Assembly: GCA_036365145.1 (NCBI GenBank)
Contig: JAEOAD010000024.1
Location: forward strand, 9,457,501 to 9,521,500
DNA length: 64,000 nt
Direction of reading: 5' to 3'
Origin: Orientallactaga sibirica
Taxonomy: Eukaryota; Chordata; Mammalia; Rodentia; Dipodidae
This document shows, piece by piece, positions 1-11,957 of this stretch. The notes beneath the pieces are model-generated. The model made no database searches. It saw only the letters and a list, made by a program, of their open reading frames with translations, and was not told the DNA's origin. A program made the position numbers and the translations under genes. Each line of letters begins with the position of its first letter. Position 1 is the stretch's first letter.

Positions 1-208
1 TTAAGGCATTTTCTTGCTAAGCCAAAGGCCCAGGTTCGATTCCCCAAGACCCACACAAGCCAGCTGCTCAAGGTAGCACCTGCATCTGGAGTTCATTTGC
101 AGTGGCTGGAGGCCATGGTGTGCTCATTCTCTCTGTTTCCATCTGCCTCTTTCTCTCTCTCTCTCTTTCTCTCTCTCTCTCAGCAAATGAAATAAATGAA
201 TAAATGAA

Positions 209-246
<38 letters not shown>
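1..246 (+). mobile_element. DIP-type tRNA-derived SINE, cut by the window edge
   Basis: The sequence begins inside the tRNA-like head (TTAAGGC just after the A box) and continues through a B box (GGTTCGATTCC), the diagnostic CTGGAGTTCATTTGCAGTGG core, a CT-rich stretch and an AAAT-repeat tail. L1 ORF2 sequence starts directly after the tail, so this SINE sits inside the L1. The first few tens of bases lie outside the window. Confidence 0.85.
187..246 (+). repeat. (AAAT)n tail of the SINE
   Basis: A tract of about 14 ATAAATGA/AAAT units that forms the SINE's A-rich tail. Microsatellite expansion of SINE tails is common and is probably polymorphic here. Confidence 0.9.
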
Positions 247-247
<1 letters not shown>

Positions 248-895
248 GATTGATAAATCCCTGGCCGATTTGATCAAATGAAAACAAAATAAGTCTCAAA
301 TTAACAAAACTAGAAAGGAAAAGAGGAGGTCACAGCAGGCACATACAAAATTGGAAGAATCATCAGGACAGATTTCCAAAATCCTCTTCTGGATAACCCA
401 GAAGAAACTGATAGATTCCAGATACATACCATCTACCAAAACTAAACCTATAGTAGAAAATTCTACTAAATAGACTTCTTACATCCATTGAGATTAAAAA
501 TGTAATAAATAACAACAACAACAAAAAAGAACTTTCCAAAATGTAAAGTCCATGACATGATGGCTTCTCAGCCAAGTTCCACCAAACCTTTAATGAAGAA
601 CTGAAACCACTTTTTGTCAAACTTTTAAACATAATTTGAGAACAGGGATTCTCACATCACACTATTACCAAAACCAGTCAGAGATACAGCAAGAAAAGAA
701 AACTATAAAATATATTCCTGATGAACTTAGATGAAAAATTCACGAACAAAATCTTCACAAACCAAATTTGACAACACATCCAAAGTATTATCCACCTGAC
801 CAGCAGGCTTCATCTCAGGGATGCAGAGATAGTTCAACATATGGAAATCAATTAACATAATATATCACATAAATAATCTTTAACACAAGATCTAT

Positions 896-1240
896 GTGAT
901 CATTTCAACTGATGCAGAGAAGATCTTCCACAAAATAAAACACAACTTCGTGAGGATCAAAACACTGCAGAGACTAGGCATAGAAGGATTATATCTCAAC
1001 ATAATAGAGGCTATATACAAAGCACACAAATCCTTAATCATACTTAATGGGAAAAGACTCAAAGAGTTCCCATTAAGATCAGGAACAACACAGGGGTGCC
1101 CACTCTCACCACTTTTGTTCAGTGTATTATTAAAAGTCCCAATTCAAGCAATTAGATAGCAAAAATATGCAAAAGGTATACTAATTGGAAATGAAGAAGT
1201 CAAACTAGCTCTATTTGCAGATGACATGATCCTATACATA
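896..1240 (+). pseudogene. L1 ORF2 reverse transcriptase core, decayed
   Basis: The longest open stretch (896-1159) encodes the central RT region. Block A reads ISTDAEKIFHKI, where active L1s usually have IDAEKAFDKI, and block B is SGTTQGCPLSPLLF. A stop follows, then the catalytic YXDD-box equivalent FADDM at 1214-1228 in the same general reading order. The catalytic aspartates of FADD are kept, but the Asp-to-His change in AFDKI and the stop show that the enzyme is not functional. This is a remnant of an autonomous retrotransposon polymerase that would act with the L1 endonuclease at nuclear target sites. Confidence 0.85.
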
Positions 1241-2873
1241 TGTAACCCAAAAGAATCTACTGCAAAACATCTAAAGGTGATAAATTCTTTCAGCAAAGTG
1301 GCAGGATACAAAGTCAACACACAAAAATCCATTATACAAATATACAGAGGAAGAATTCAGTGAGGCTGCCCCATTTTCAATACCCACAGGGGGGGAAAAA
1401 ATCAAATTGCTTGGAATAACACTAAACAAGGATGTGAATGTTCTATATAATGAAAACATAAAAACCACAAGAAAGAAACTGAGGAGGACATGAGAAGAGA
1501 GGATGACCATGCTCCTGGATAGGTAGAATTAATTTTATAAAAATGGCAATTCTACCAAAAGCTATAGATAGACTCCATACATTACCAATACATTTAAAAG
1601 CATCATTCTTCACAGAGATAGAAGAAATAATCTCAAAATTCATATCAAATGACAGAAGGCTTTGGAAATCCAAAAATATCCTCAGCAAAAGAAACACCTC
1701 TGGAAATTATAGTATGAAGCCATAAATAAGTAATAAAATAATAAATAATAATAACTGCATGGTATTGGCATAAAAACAGAAATAGAGACCAATGGAATGG
1801 AATTGAAGACCTAACCCTTAGTTCAAGTAATCAAAACTACTTGATCTTTGACAAAGATGGCAACAACATACACTAGAGAAAAAAACAGCATCTTCCACAA
1901 ATGGTGCTGGACAAGTTAGATAACAACATATAGAAAAGTAAAATTACACCCACTCCTCATCATGCACAAAAATCAACTCCTAATGGTGTAAAGATTTCAA
2001 CATGAGAACTAAAACTCTCAAACTAGTAAAAAAGGGAAAAAGGGGGAACTCTCATGATATAGGAATAGGAAAAAACATCCAGAAGAGTAGTCACAGTAGC
2101 CCGGGAAATTAAAAACACTCAATCAGTTGTATCTCATGAAGCTAATTAGATTTTGTACAAAGATACCATATACATATACACAGACTATCCCTGACTGAGA
2201 CCTAATATCTAGAATCTACAGAGAACTCAAAAACCTAAGCAATAATTTTTTTTTTTTTTAAATGGGACAGAGAACTGAATATTATCCAACAGGGAAATGT
2301 AAATTAAAACAACTATGAGATTCCACCTTCCTCCAGAAAGGATGGTATTCATTAAAAAATCAAATAAAAAATACTGATGAGGATGTGAGAAAAGAGGAAC
2401 CTTCATTCACTGCTGGTGGGCATGCAAACTTGTACAACAACTATTAAAATCCATATGCAGACTCCTGAAAAAAATGAAAACAGAGATACCAACTGACCAG
2501 CCATTCCTCTACTAGTCATCTACCCATAAGGCTCCACTCTTCACTTCAGAGTTATTTGCTCAAACATGTTTATAGCTGCTCAATTCACAACAGCTAAGAA
2601 CTAAAATCAACCCAGATGCCCATTGTTTGATGAACGGATAATGAAGATGCAGTACATATACACAATAGAATACTACTCAGCAGTAAGGGAAAACTATATA
2701 ATGAAATTTGCAGGAAAATGGACAGATGTGGAATAGATCATGTTAAGCAAACTCACACAAGCACAGAAAGGAGAGCATCACAAGTTCTCCCTCATCTATG
2801 GGTCCTAAAGTGGAGAAGGTTGAGTGAAAACATACCTGACAGGCAACTCAAGGGACAGATAATAGGTATGGAA

Positions 2874-2905
2874 GGGCTTTGGGGAATGGGGACAGAAGGA
2901 TAGGG
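2874..2905 (+). other. G-rich tract at the start of the L1 3'UTR
   Basis: Four runs of three or more G (2874-2876, 2881-2884, 2888-2891, 2903-2905) lie shortly after the ORF2 stop. The last loop is 11 nt, so it is a weak quadruplex candidate by itself, but the position matches stronger motifs in the other two copies. Confidence 0.55.
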
Positions 2906-3642
2906 AGAGATATACACAAAACCAAATCAAAAATGAATTGGTACTGTAGAAACCTCCCTTCTGGATAGTATATTAAAATATATAACCCTCAATATAAATA
3001 TGGGGAGATCATCTGGTAAGAAGGGTCCCTAGAGAGTGTGAGATGAAGCCTAACCCTAAAACATTTGGTTCTGAATTTTAATTCCCATTACTAGAAATTG
3101 GTTACAAACCATGTTAAGCTGTTGATCAGAGAGACCTATGAAGTCCTCAAAACAAGTCAAAGCAGGTGAGTACCATCTTGGACCAAAAGGTAAGAAAGAC
3201 CCAATTGTTGAAGACACCACATGCTACCAATGCAGAACATTGAGAGATCAGGATAAACCTGGAAGGAAGCTGTTTCTCAGATCTTATAACCTAATACTGC
3301 TGAAAAGGATTACATGCGTTTCTAGGGTCAAATGACCAACAATATTGTGCACAAACAAGGAACACTGCTTTATGAAACCAGCATGACAAGATGTATACAC
3401 CTATACAATAGTGGCACACAGCCTAGGTGAGAAACCACTAACTCTCTGATTAGCTGAGAGATCTTCTCAGGGGAAAGGATCCCACAGCTAGAACTGAGAA
3501 CCAAGTCAGAATCCTATGGTACCAAGATTGTGGACTCCAATAAGAAGCTCCCACTAGCCTGTGTCCAAAAATGAGGCTACTCCCATCAAATCTCTCTAAA
3601 TTAACAGTTGTTATGCCCTTTATCTTACTGTCCATTGAATCT

Positions 3643-3667
3643 GTTTTTTTTTTTTTTTTTTTTTTTT
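3643..3667 (+). repeat. Poly-T run inside the L1 3'UTR
   Basis: A run of about 24 T. In the antisense L1 at 30.3 kb the matching place reads TGTTTATCTTTTTCAG in L1 sense, so this looks like local expansion of a T-rich spot rather than a new insertion's tail. Confidence 0.6.
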
Positions 3668-3727
3668 CAGAAAGTAGCAAGAACTGAGGACAACCAACAT
3701 CTATCAACAAGACAACAAAAGACAGCT

Positions 3728-3946
3728 TGGCCTAGAGACATGGTTTAGCAGTTAAGGTGCTTGCATACAGAACCTAAATATCCAAGTTCTATTTCCCAGT
3801 ACCCATGTAAGCCAGATGCATGTGGTAGCACATACATCTGGAGTAACTTTGCAGTGGCTAGAGGGTCAAGTGCATCCATTCTCTATCTGCCTCTTTCTCA
3901 AATAAATAAACAAATAAAAATAAAAATGTATGAATAAAGAAAGAAA
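3728..3946 (+). mobile_element. DIP-type SINE inside the L1 3'UTR
   Basis: Head TAGAGACATGGTTTAGCAGT, core TGCAGTGGCTAGAGGG and an AATAAATAAACAAAT tail are all visible. L1 3'UTR homology continues on both sides, so the SINE landed in an already integrated L1. It is moderately diverged. Confidence 0.85.
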
Positions 3947-4671
3947 AGTTAGTGGATTCATTGGTAGGAATGAACCACCCCTAGTATAGCAGCTAGGGCC
4001 CAGATGAAATCCCAGAAGAATTGGTCAGATAAGTGAGAGTGCTGCTTCCACAGTGAGCCTGACAACCTGCTCCAGGGTGATGGAGGCAGACACTGAGGAT
4101 ACTGAAAAGTCACCAAAGCAGAAATCCAGAAGCTTCTGAGAGCTCAACACTAAAGTAGACTTAAAGCTTACCCGCTAAAGTTCAGGGAATTTTTTTGAAA
4201 GAGGGAAAAGAAAAAATGTAAGAGCCACAAGGTAGAAGGGAATATCCAGAGGCATTGCCCTCCCCACTTCACACACACAATATCTGACTGCTGCTCTCAC
4301 AACTCAAAACCTGTAACTCCATGGTGAATACCAGCAATCCCACTAAGGAAGGCACTCAGTGGAGTCAGGAAAAGGAGGAAGGAAATGATGTTAGCAACAC
4401 ATAATGCATTTATACAAAGTTTCTACTTAACAAAAAATAAACATAACATAAAAAGTACACTTCACTATATAATATACCTGCTGAATAAATCTAACTTAAG
4501 TAGTGTTAACTTTTTTAAAAATGACATGCCAATAAGAAATGAATTAAATTCAATATATAAATGGTTTTGCCTTTATCAATCTTTCAGAGGAATTTTCTTT
4601 ATATAGCTATGCTTAATTACCAAAATTATATTTTTCTCAAAATATGTTTTTCTTAGTTCCTCTATGCAAAT

Positions 4672-4870
4672 GTAACAACCTGAGCTTGGATCTCTAGAAC
4701 GCTATTAAGAGTCTTTAAACCTAGTGCTTCTACATTGAGATAGGAGTTGGAGACAGGAGAATACCCAGAAGGTCATGGGTCATCTAACCTGGAAAACATA
4801 GAGTAGAACAAAAGAGATCAAGCCTCAAGCAAGGTGGTATGTAAGACTGACACACAAAAACCCAAGAGAC

Positions 4871-4905
<35 letters not shown>
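4672..4905 (+). mobile_element. B4/RSINE1-type SINE with CA tail
   Basis: Diverged ID/B1-like sequence (CCTAGTGCTTCTACATTGAGATAGGAGTTGGAGACAGGAG broken up as CCTAGTGCTTC ... GGAGACAGGAG), then AAGCAAGGTGGTATG and a (CA)n tract at 4873-4902. This order matches the rodent B4A/RSINE1 pattern. Limits are approximate. Confidence 0.55.
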
Positions 4906-4906
4906 T

Positions 4907-7466
4907 TCTTTATCAGACACTAAGGCTTAGCACAATGATATTTTACTGCATAAGGAGCAGAGATAATGAATAATAAAACACACAATAGGACATATATAAA
5001 TATACATTTTAAAACAATTATGTAAATATTTTATTAGAGAAATAATATTGTATAATGTACTTTTAGATATGTAGTTTGTGCTCTGTGCAAAATATTTAAA
5101 ATAGCAAAAGTGGATATATTTGCAAATATATCTCTCACAAATTCCACCAGATGATTGCAATACACAAGGAAAGAGATAACAGAAAACAGAAAGTTACCAG
5201 ATGCATAGCAGAGGTAAAAATAAAATATAGGTAAATATATTATAATTATTATTTTATAATCAGCATTTTCTTCAGATTCAAATAATGCCAAAATTGTAAA
5301 TAATTTGGTAAGATTATAGTTATAATTAGGTATGAAATCTGAGACTGAATTTAAAACTTTTGGTGATACTTTGAGAAACATGCCTCTTGTTGCCTACTTT
5401 AGTTTTCATTTGGTAAACAGTGTACTTATCTGAACTTCACATTTCAGGTTATACATAACAGAAAAAAAAAAAAAAAAAACACATGTGAAATTGTATTCCT
5501 TGCCTTACAGAACACTTTTTTATTGAGAGAAAAGGTAGTTTCATTCTTAAGGATGTGAAACAGGTGCTTTTTGTATGTAGTTCTGGATGATAAGCAATTA
5601 TAATTTCATATAACTTTAAGTTTATTCACTGCTGCTTTATTAATAATAATGAAAACAAGGATATATATGGAAAATAAGTTACTATCACTAAAAAGAATTG
5701 AAATTCCCTAGTGTCCCTTTCACCAGTTAAAATGAATGTGGTTTGCAACTTTTCTCTTTTGCTTTGGGCCCTGGCTCTGTGTGGAGACATCATTTTCAGT
5801 GATTAAAGTGCAACTGCTCAGTGATCCATAAAAGAAAACGTGACTAATTATGAACATTCATCATAAAGATTGTGGGAAGGGCCACAAGTTTCACTGTGAA
5901 AGCCGAAAATTGCTGTATTGAAGCTTCTCTCTGTAATAAATGAAGGTAACATGTAGTAGATAGCAGTAAAATATTCACAAAGGAAAAATGCAGACTGCCA
6001 TGTCTGTAAATACTAAAGAAATTAGACAGGAAAGAGAGAATGAAGAGCTTCCTTTAGACTGTTCAGTCTTAAACACTGCTGGAAGAGACAGAACACACTC
6101 ATTTCCTCCATCCACCACTACATCTCCTCTCCATAATGTCCTTGTTGACTAGGAGGTCACGAGGCTCCTCCTCTCCCTCTTCCTCTATAGTTCCAGCAAG
6201 GGTGAATGCAAACTTCATATGAAATTCTAAGTACATCATTTGTATGCCAATTTACACAGCACCCTACTACATTTAGTCCACTGAAGAGCATAAATCATAA
6301 TATTTCTTATGTAATGTCGTATATTTATTACAATATCTTATTTGTGAATATGCATGTTTTTTTAGATGTATTTAATGAGAGCATATGAATCATGTTGTCT
6401 GCATTCCTGAAAGTTTGTGTCAAATGCCCACCCCGGTTACCTGAATGGTCAGCAATTTCTTTACCATCCTATTTCTTATTGACGTAATAAATTAAGTTCT
6501 TATATTTAGAAATAATAATTGTATTTTATATAAAGAAGAAAATTAAATGTTAATGTTCTGTATTCAGTTGTTCTAAAGAAGATGAAAAATAACATCTTGA
6601 GGACAGTACTTCTTTCAATTTAAAGGTCACAATTTACTCAACAGACAAGGGAATTTCTTCTTCCTTAAAATTCGTTTTTTAAGCTTAGAGACCATGAAGA
6701 ACTATGATTCATGTTGCTATGGTAGACTGGCTTGTGATATATCTGAATTTCATCAATATGTGGCAGAACTAATCCAGAAAAGTAAGTTACAAACCTTGAA
6801 GTCAGACTGAAAATAACCATCACTTGGGAAGAAAATCCAAAGCCAGAAGAAAATAAAAATTTCTTTTATAGAATAAATGAATGCTAAAAGGCAGCATTAC
6901 TAGCCTTGATCAAAATTAGTACATACTGTTTTTTTTATAATTTATAAATATATAATTCTTAACTTTGTCTTGTATCTAAGTTATAAATGTTTGAGTTAAT
7001 CAGCTTGACCACATCCACAATATCCAAATAAACTAGAAATAAAATAAGAAGTTTGGGTTTTAAGGCCTTAAACCACTACAGACAAAGGGATAGGGAGAAG
7101 GAGAAGATAAAGAAAAGATCCATTAAAATCACTATGTGTTTTCTAACATATCATTATACTCAAGAATTTATATGACAGAATAGCTTTTTTGTTTTGGTTT
7201 TAAGTATTAAAGGAGTAAGTTCAACCAAAGTAGGAAAAATGAGAAAGATGAGCTTATGTTTCTGATTTAACTGCCTGGTGGGAGAGTGTTTCAAAGGCTT
7301 TCTGTTCATGCCTTATCATCCAGAATGCTAACTTTATCCTATTTGTGGAATAATACCTGCAATAATTCCAGTTACCAAATAAGAGTGTTCCAATATTCAG
7401 AGGAACAAAAATGCTCTTGCAGAAGCCCTGCAAATTTTCATCACAATCATCCCAAATTCTTATTAT
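4907..7466. other. AT-rich DNA without recognised features
   Basis: No repeat family, exon or RNA gene recognised. Short A runs occur (5462-5479). The part at 5700-6060 is less AT-rich and looks complex, but conservation cannot be judged from one sequence. Confidence 0.5.
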
Positions 7467-7476
7467 GTTTTTGGCC

Positions 7477-7526
7477 CTTTCTTTTCTCTTTTTTTTTTTT
7501 TTTTTTTGAGGTAGGGTCTCACTCTC
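7477..7526 (-). mobile_element. Severely 5'-truncated B1 fragment
   Basis: On the plus strand a T run leads into GAGGTAGGGTCTCACTCTC, the reverse of a B1 3' end. It is flanked by the 10-bp direct repeat GTTTTTGGCC (7467-7476 and 7527-7536), which supports a genuine truncated insertion of only about 50 bp. Confidence 0.75.
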
Positions 7527-7539
7527 GTTTTTGGCCATT

Positions 7540-8415
7540 TTTGAGGCAAACACTAGCAAGACATAGAGGGTCCTTAACCACTGGATCGTCAGTGGAGGTA
7601 GGTTTTGCTTTTGAGGAGACCTCTTGAAATATCTGGAGAACCTTTTGTTTTTTCAGTTAGGACAGCACTACTGGAATCTGATGGAAGGAGACAAGAAATA
7701 AAGTTGAACATCCCACAAATCAGAGGCCAGCTCCCTCCACTAATAAGATATGTATTTCCACAAGGCAATAAACTTGTTTTCCAAGAGTCAAGACCATCCT
7801 TGAGTCATGAGAAATGAATGCAAGGAGGAAATAATCATTCCATTTGGGGTGAAGCTTGAGAAATAATGCTAGGTCAGCAACAGTGCAATGTCAACCCAGT
7901 AAGAGAGGAGGATTTCACAGTCTTACATTAACCTACCAAAAATCAGGCTTTCAATGTTCTGGGTTCTGATGAAAAAATTCATGATGGTTGATCTCAAGAT
8001 ATTCTAGTTATGGCAACTGAAAGTTAGAAAAGCATAAAATGGGTAGTGTGCATTGTTTATCATTTTATATTTAGCACAGTATTTTAAATTGAAAAGCAAT
8101 ATATTTATTTGGGTGGGTATATTAACCTGAAAAAAAATGATTATTATCTTCTATGCTTTGAGATGGGCCATTTATTTGCATACAACCTACTATTCCACAA
8201 ATTTTCTGTTATTTTTATGTAAGATATTAAATAATTGATTACATATTGAAAGATTTTTTATAAATTCTATATTCACTTCCTTTTATATATATAGATGATT
8301 GATGTTATGTTTCAAATTAAGGAAACATACTTCAATATGTTTATAAAATATAGATATGTCTATCATATATACATATATATGGCAGCTTTTAAAAATAATT
8401 TATATACAAACAGAT
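7540..8415. other. AT-rich DNA without recognised features
   Basis: No gene or repeat family recognised; AT-rich with short TA runs near 8285 and 8370. Confidence 0.5.
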
Positions 8416-8418
8416 ATA

Positions 8419-8419
8419 T

Positions 8420-8453
<34 letters not shown>

Positions 8454-8462
8454 CTATGGCTA

Positions 8463-8509
<47 letters not shown>

Positions 8510-8523
8510 AGAGAGAGAGAGAG
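8419..8523 (+). repeat. (CT)n-(ATCT)n-(CT)n followed by (GA)n
   Basis: CT repeats, a short CTAT/ATCT block (8437-8457) and a second CT run abut a GA run at about 8507-8523. The CT and GA halves are perfect inverted repeats of each other. The tract runs into the minus-strand SINE that follows. Confidence 0.85.
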
Positions 8524-8664
8524 AAAGTAAGTATGGGCATGCCAGCACCTGTAGCCACTGCAAACAAACTCCAGATGCATGAGTGACTTTATGTAGGTAC
8601 CAGGGAATCAAACCTGGGTCATTAGGTCTTGCAAGCAAGTGCCTTAATACCATCTTTCCAGCCC
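8507..8664 (-). mobile_element. DIP-type SINE (minus strand)
   Basis: Read on the plus strand: GCCACTGCAAACAAACTCCAGATGC as the reversed core (in parts), AATCAAACCTGGGTC as the reversed B box region, and CATCTTTCCAGCCCC as the reversed head. It is moderately diverged. Confidence 0.85.
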
Positions 8665-8796
8665 CTTAATGCAGATTTTTGAATTAAGATATTTTAAATT
8701 CTATTTTTACCAAAAATAGCATAGCTCTATCATACTTAAAAGCAAGAGGAAATACTTTATATACTACTCAAGAGAAAACGATGTCTCAGAGAGGAT

Positions 8797-9084
8797 TTTT
8801 AATTTTTTTTTATTATTTTATTTATTTAATTTTGGAGAGAGACACAGAGAGACAGACAGAGAGGGAGAGGGAGACAGATAAAGATGGGAGTGCCAGCAGT
8901 CTCTCAGCTGCTGTGAACGAAATCCAGATGTGTGTGCCCCCTTGTGGTCAAGTGCGGCATTGCGCTCTTGCGTCACTTTGCATCTGGCTAAACATGGGAA
9001 CTGGAGATGGGAACTGGAGATTTGAACCGGGTTCTTATGCTTAGCAGGCAGGCGCCTCAACTGCTAAGCCATCTCTCCAGCCCT
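8797..9084 (-). mobile_element. DIP-type SINE, long form (minus strand)
   Basis: Ends CTAAGCCATCTCTCCAGCCC, the reversed head. It has the extra segments that define the long form: TCTCTCAGCTGCTGTGAACG beside the core and a GTGCGGCATTGCGCTCTTGCG segment (in parts) before the TGCATCTGGCT motif. It also has an internal duplication, GGGAACTGGAGAT twice at about 8996-9021. The flanks carry GAGAGGAT at 8789-8796 and 9085-9092. Confidence 0.88.
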
Positions 9085-9092
9085 GAGAGGAT

Positions 9093-10620
9093 ATTTTTTT
9101 AAATAATTTATCTCTAGATTCCATAGATAGAATAATCAAAACAACATTCTGATCTTAGACTAATCCAGACCACACACTAATATGAGGACTACTAATTTAT
9201 GACCTGTTTTCTCATTTTCTTAATTATATCTCTGGAAAATAATGTTGGCTTTAGAAAAATAAGAGAAGAAGTGTTCTCACATTACATTTCAAATTTTTTA
9301 AAGATGAATATGCACAAAGGAATGTTTTTAGTCCTTAACGATGCCAGTGATGGTAGATTTTACAAAACTAATTAAACAACTATAATAAATCACATGCAAT
9401 ATTTCCTACAGAGTCAACAAGCAAATTTAGCAATCATACCTCCCCAGATTACTGTTAAGATACAAAATTATTATTTTTACATGACAGGTAAATAACCATT
9501 TTCTTCTAATTAGTCCAAATTAAGAGATGTGAAATGTGTTCTAAGTAGCAATGGAATGGTGTGGTGTCTTTCATCAAGAGCAGACTCATGTTAATGTCTT
9601 GTGCTGTCTAGTTACCATGATAAATAGGTTGTGGTACATGCACACTTTAATTATTAACAGTGAAATCTGCTGAAATTGAAATATTGCTCTGAGTAAGAGC
9701 TATTACTGCTGAAATGATCCATTTAATAGTGACCATGGTATCAAAGTATGGATTTAAATTGGTAATTAATAATGGTCTATTTCTGAAAATGTTAACACAG
9801 GAGTTCAATAAAAATGCTAACAAGATATCAAATACCACAGATGCTATATTGACATATTAATATGTATTACTCATGGTAAGTGCTTTGTAGATTTTGACAT
9901 GAAAAAAAGATGATAAGAATAAAGTCATATTTAACTATCACATAAAAAGTAAATTAGTCAAATTTGGCTTCATTTTATTCCAGTTTATTAAGATTTTTCA
10001 TATAAAATTCTTAACAAAAGTATTTTCTGTTTCACAACCTACTAACAAATTGAGTAGGAAAGATTTTAAGTGTGACAAAGTAATTTTTGCGCCATAGTTG
10101 GTAGGTGGTAGCTGGTGCATCACCTGTTCTAAGAAACACAGAACAATTAGCTTCCCACTACTTATCCCAGTATTTTGTGCATCTTAATGGAGGAAAATAT
10201 AATCATTATAGTACAAAATAACCAATTAAGATCTGAAATAACATCATAAATTATTATAGTAGAACAATACAATATATTTAACCTAATCTTTTACACTATG
10301 GTCCTTTTCAGAATCACAGATATGAAGCTTAGAATACAAATAATGATATTTATTGAGAATTAATTAGTTGGTTTATCTTAACTGATATAAAATGGAAGTA
10401 TATTCTATTAGCATGTAGACTAATATATCCAAAACACCTTAAAGAAGTTAAGAGGAAAAAATATAGGATTTATAACCTTTTAAACATAAATGAATTACAT
10501 TTCTATTTGTTAATAAATTTATTATGGTTTTGAGCACTGGTCAGTATAAACTATATTTAATGATATTATCACTTTTGTCTAAATGTGGCATGGGGTTTGT
10601 GACAAAATTTAGGGGTTTTT
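9093..10620. other. AT-rich DNA without recognised features
   Basis: No gene, exon or repeat family recognised. Confidence 0.5.
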
Positions 10621-10626
10621 CTTTTT

Positions 10627-10854
10627 TTAAATATATTTTGTTTATTTATTTGAGAAAAAGGCACAGAGAATGAGAGAGAGAGAGAGGGAAAGAGAAAGAG
10701 AGAGAGAAATGCCAGGGTTTCCAGCCACTGCAAAAGAACTCCAGATGTATGCGCCCTCTTGTGTATCTGGCTTACATGGGTCCTGGAGGATCAAACCGGG
10801 ATCTTTTGGCATTACAGGCAAATGCCTTAACCGCTAAGCCATCTCTCCAGCCCC
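10627..10854 (-). mobile_element. DIP-type SINE (minus strand)
   Basis: TTATTTATTTGAGAAAAAGG tail, GA-rich part, CCAGCCACTGCAAAAGAACT core and CCATCTCTCCAGCCCC head, all reversed. It appears to have landed in the A-tail of the older composite SINE next to it, because T-rich GGTTTTTCTTTTTT-like sequence occurs on both sides. Confidence 0.88.
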
Positions 10855-10866
10855 TGGTTTTTTTCT

Positions 10867-11184
10867 TTTTTTTTTTTTGTTTTACAAGGTAGGGTCTTGC
10901 TCTAGCACGGTCTGATCTGTAATTCACTAGATAGTCTTAGGATGGCCTTGATCTCATGGCGAGCCTCTTCTCTCTGCCTCCCAAGTGTTGGGATTAAAGG
11001 TATGCACCACCACACCCAGCTTCATTTTTGATAATTATACTTATTTATACTTATGTATGTTAAGTCTCTTGCTAGTGAAGATGAATGCCCATCCAGCTTT
11101 ACATGGGTGACTAGGGAATTGAACCACAGACTCATAGGCTTTGCAAGCCAATGCCTTTAACCACTGGAGCCATCTCCCCAGCCT
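10867..11184 (-). mobile_element. Composite tRNA-like SINE plus B1 (B4-like), minus strand
   Basis: In minus-strand order it starts with a DIP/ID-like head (GGCTGGGGAGATGGCTCCAG, then a B box GGTTCAATTCC), then a short AT-rich linker, then a complete B1 (GCTGGGTGTGGTGGTGCATA ... GAGCAAGACCCTACC) and an A tail. This tRNA-like-then-B1 order is that of the B4 family, but the head is closer to DIP. Confidence 0.7.
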
Positions 11185-11340
11185 CTAACATAATTTTATA
11201 ATAAACTGTCAAAATAATGTAATTCAATATGAATGTTCCCATAAAACTTAATAAGGAGAATTGTGAAAGAGAACTTTTCAAACTATTTTGAAAATAAATA
11301 CATGCTTAGAAAAAAACACACAGAAACAGAATGGCACAGG

Positions 11341-11342
<2 letters not shown>

Positions 11343-11385
<43 letters not shown>
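11343..11385 (+). repeat. (CA)n microsatellite
   Basis: About 21 uninterrupted CA units. Confidence 0.95.
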
Positions 11386-11386
<1 letters not shown>

Positions 11387-11529
11387 ACACTTTAAAAATA
11401 ATAAGAACTAGCTGAGTTACCAAGAGGAACAGCTTCAGACCATGTGAGATACTACTGTGCCATTCATTAAGCAGTACTGGAAGCAGATCTCAGATTTTTC
11501 ATGCCAGAAAAGATTATACCTATTATAAT

Positions 11530-11957
11530 CTCCACAGTTATTCTGTTGATCTTTGGACTTTGTAAACTCAGTGGCTGTTCTAACTTTATCTCTACTCATT
11601 TATAGACATCTCACACTCAGATGGTCCTGAGACAATATAACTCCATCTACCTGGGTTCCACTGATCAACTGCTCTCTAAGACCTAAAAGTCTACAAGAAT
11701 GGAATCCCTAAAGGGCCTCCAGTTTGCTGTGGGCTTACTCTCCCTTAACTCCTTGATTTTATTCTTTCTCCCCAACATTTTTATCCAGAACTGTCTTCTT
11801 GCCCTCCACAAATACACCACTGGGATGCTTTAGATAGCCCCATGGGAGAAATCTCCCAACTTTCACACCCAATAGCCCCACACAGCCTGAAGAAGCTAGA
11901 AAGGTCTCCATCCTAATTCCCTAATAGTAGTTAGGGTTGATTCTTCAGGTGGGGGGG
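11530..11957 (+). pseudogene. 3' internal end of a class I endogenous retrovirus (probable env tail)
   Basis: This segment lies directly upstream of the LTR start and ends in a purine run, AGGTGGGGGGG at 11947-11957, in the position of a retroviral polypurine tract. The upstream DNA looks like a decayed env cytoplasmic-tail region of a gammaretrovirus-like element, but I see no intact frame and no other domain. The left limit is not clear. Nothing here could be expressed as a working protein. Confidence 0.45.

Larger units (their letters stand above)
247..4440 (+). mobile_element. LINE-1 remnant no. 1 (ORF2 from the endonuclease-RT linker to the end, plus 3'UTR)
   Basis: Sense-strand L1 DNA reads KIDKSLADLI just after the SINE, then the linker (PSSTKPLMKN-like), the reverse transcriptase blocks, the C-terminal region with the typical LLVGMQ-type segment near 2400-2500 and an ORF2 end at a TAA at 2806-2808. 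The 3'UTR follows and runs to an A-rich end near 4440. There is no ORF1 or 5'UTR in the window; the left part lies outside. Many stops and frameshifts break the frame, so it is long dead. It carries SINEs at its left edge and at 3728-3946. The 3' limit is approximate. Confidence 0.85.
2809..4440 (+). other. L1 3'UTR, copy 1 (with an inserted SINE)
   Basis: After the ORF2 stop comes a G-rich purine segment and then more than 1 kb that matches, in order, the tails of the L1 copies at 20.3, 30.3 and 63 kb (for example the GAGACCTATGA...TC and TGAAGACACCA segments, the CACAGCCTAGGTGAGAAACC segment, and the CAGTGAGCCTGA segment). Without the SINE it is about 1.4 kb, longer than the mouse or rat L1 3'UTR as I know them. 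It is the most diverged of the copies. Confidence 0.7.

Noticed and set aside
7286..7627. 113-codon frame
   Set aside because: It runs through a B1 fragment and its poly-T and has no domain; the overlapping opposite frame is equally long.
8781..9060. 87- and 80-codon frames on both strands
   Set aside because: Both are read through a long-form SINE.
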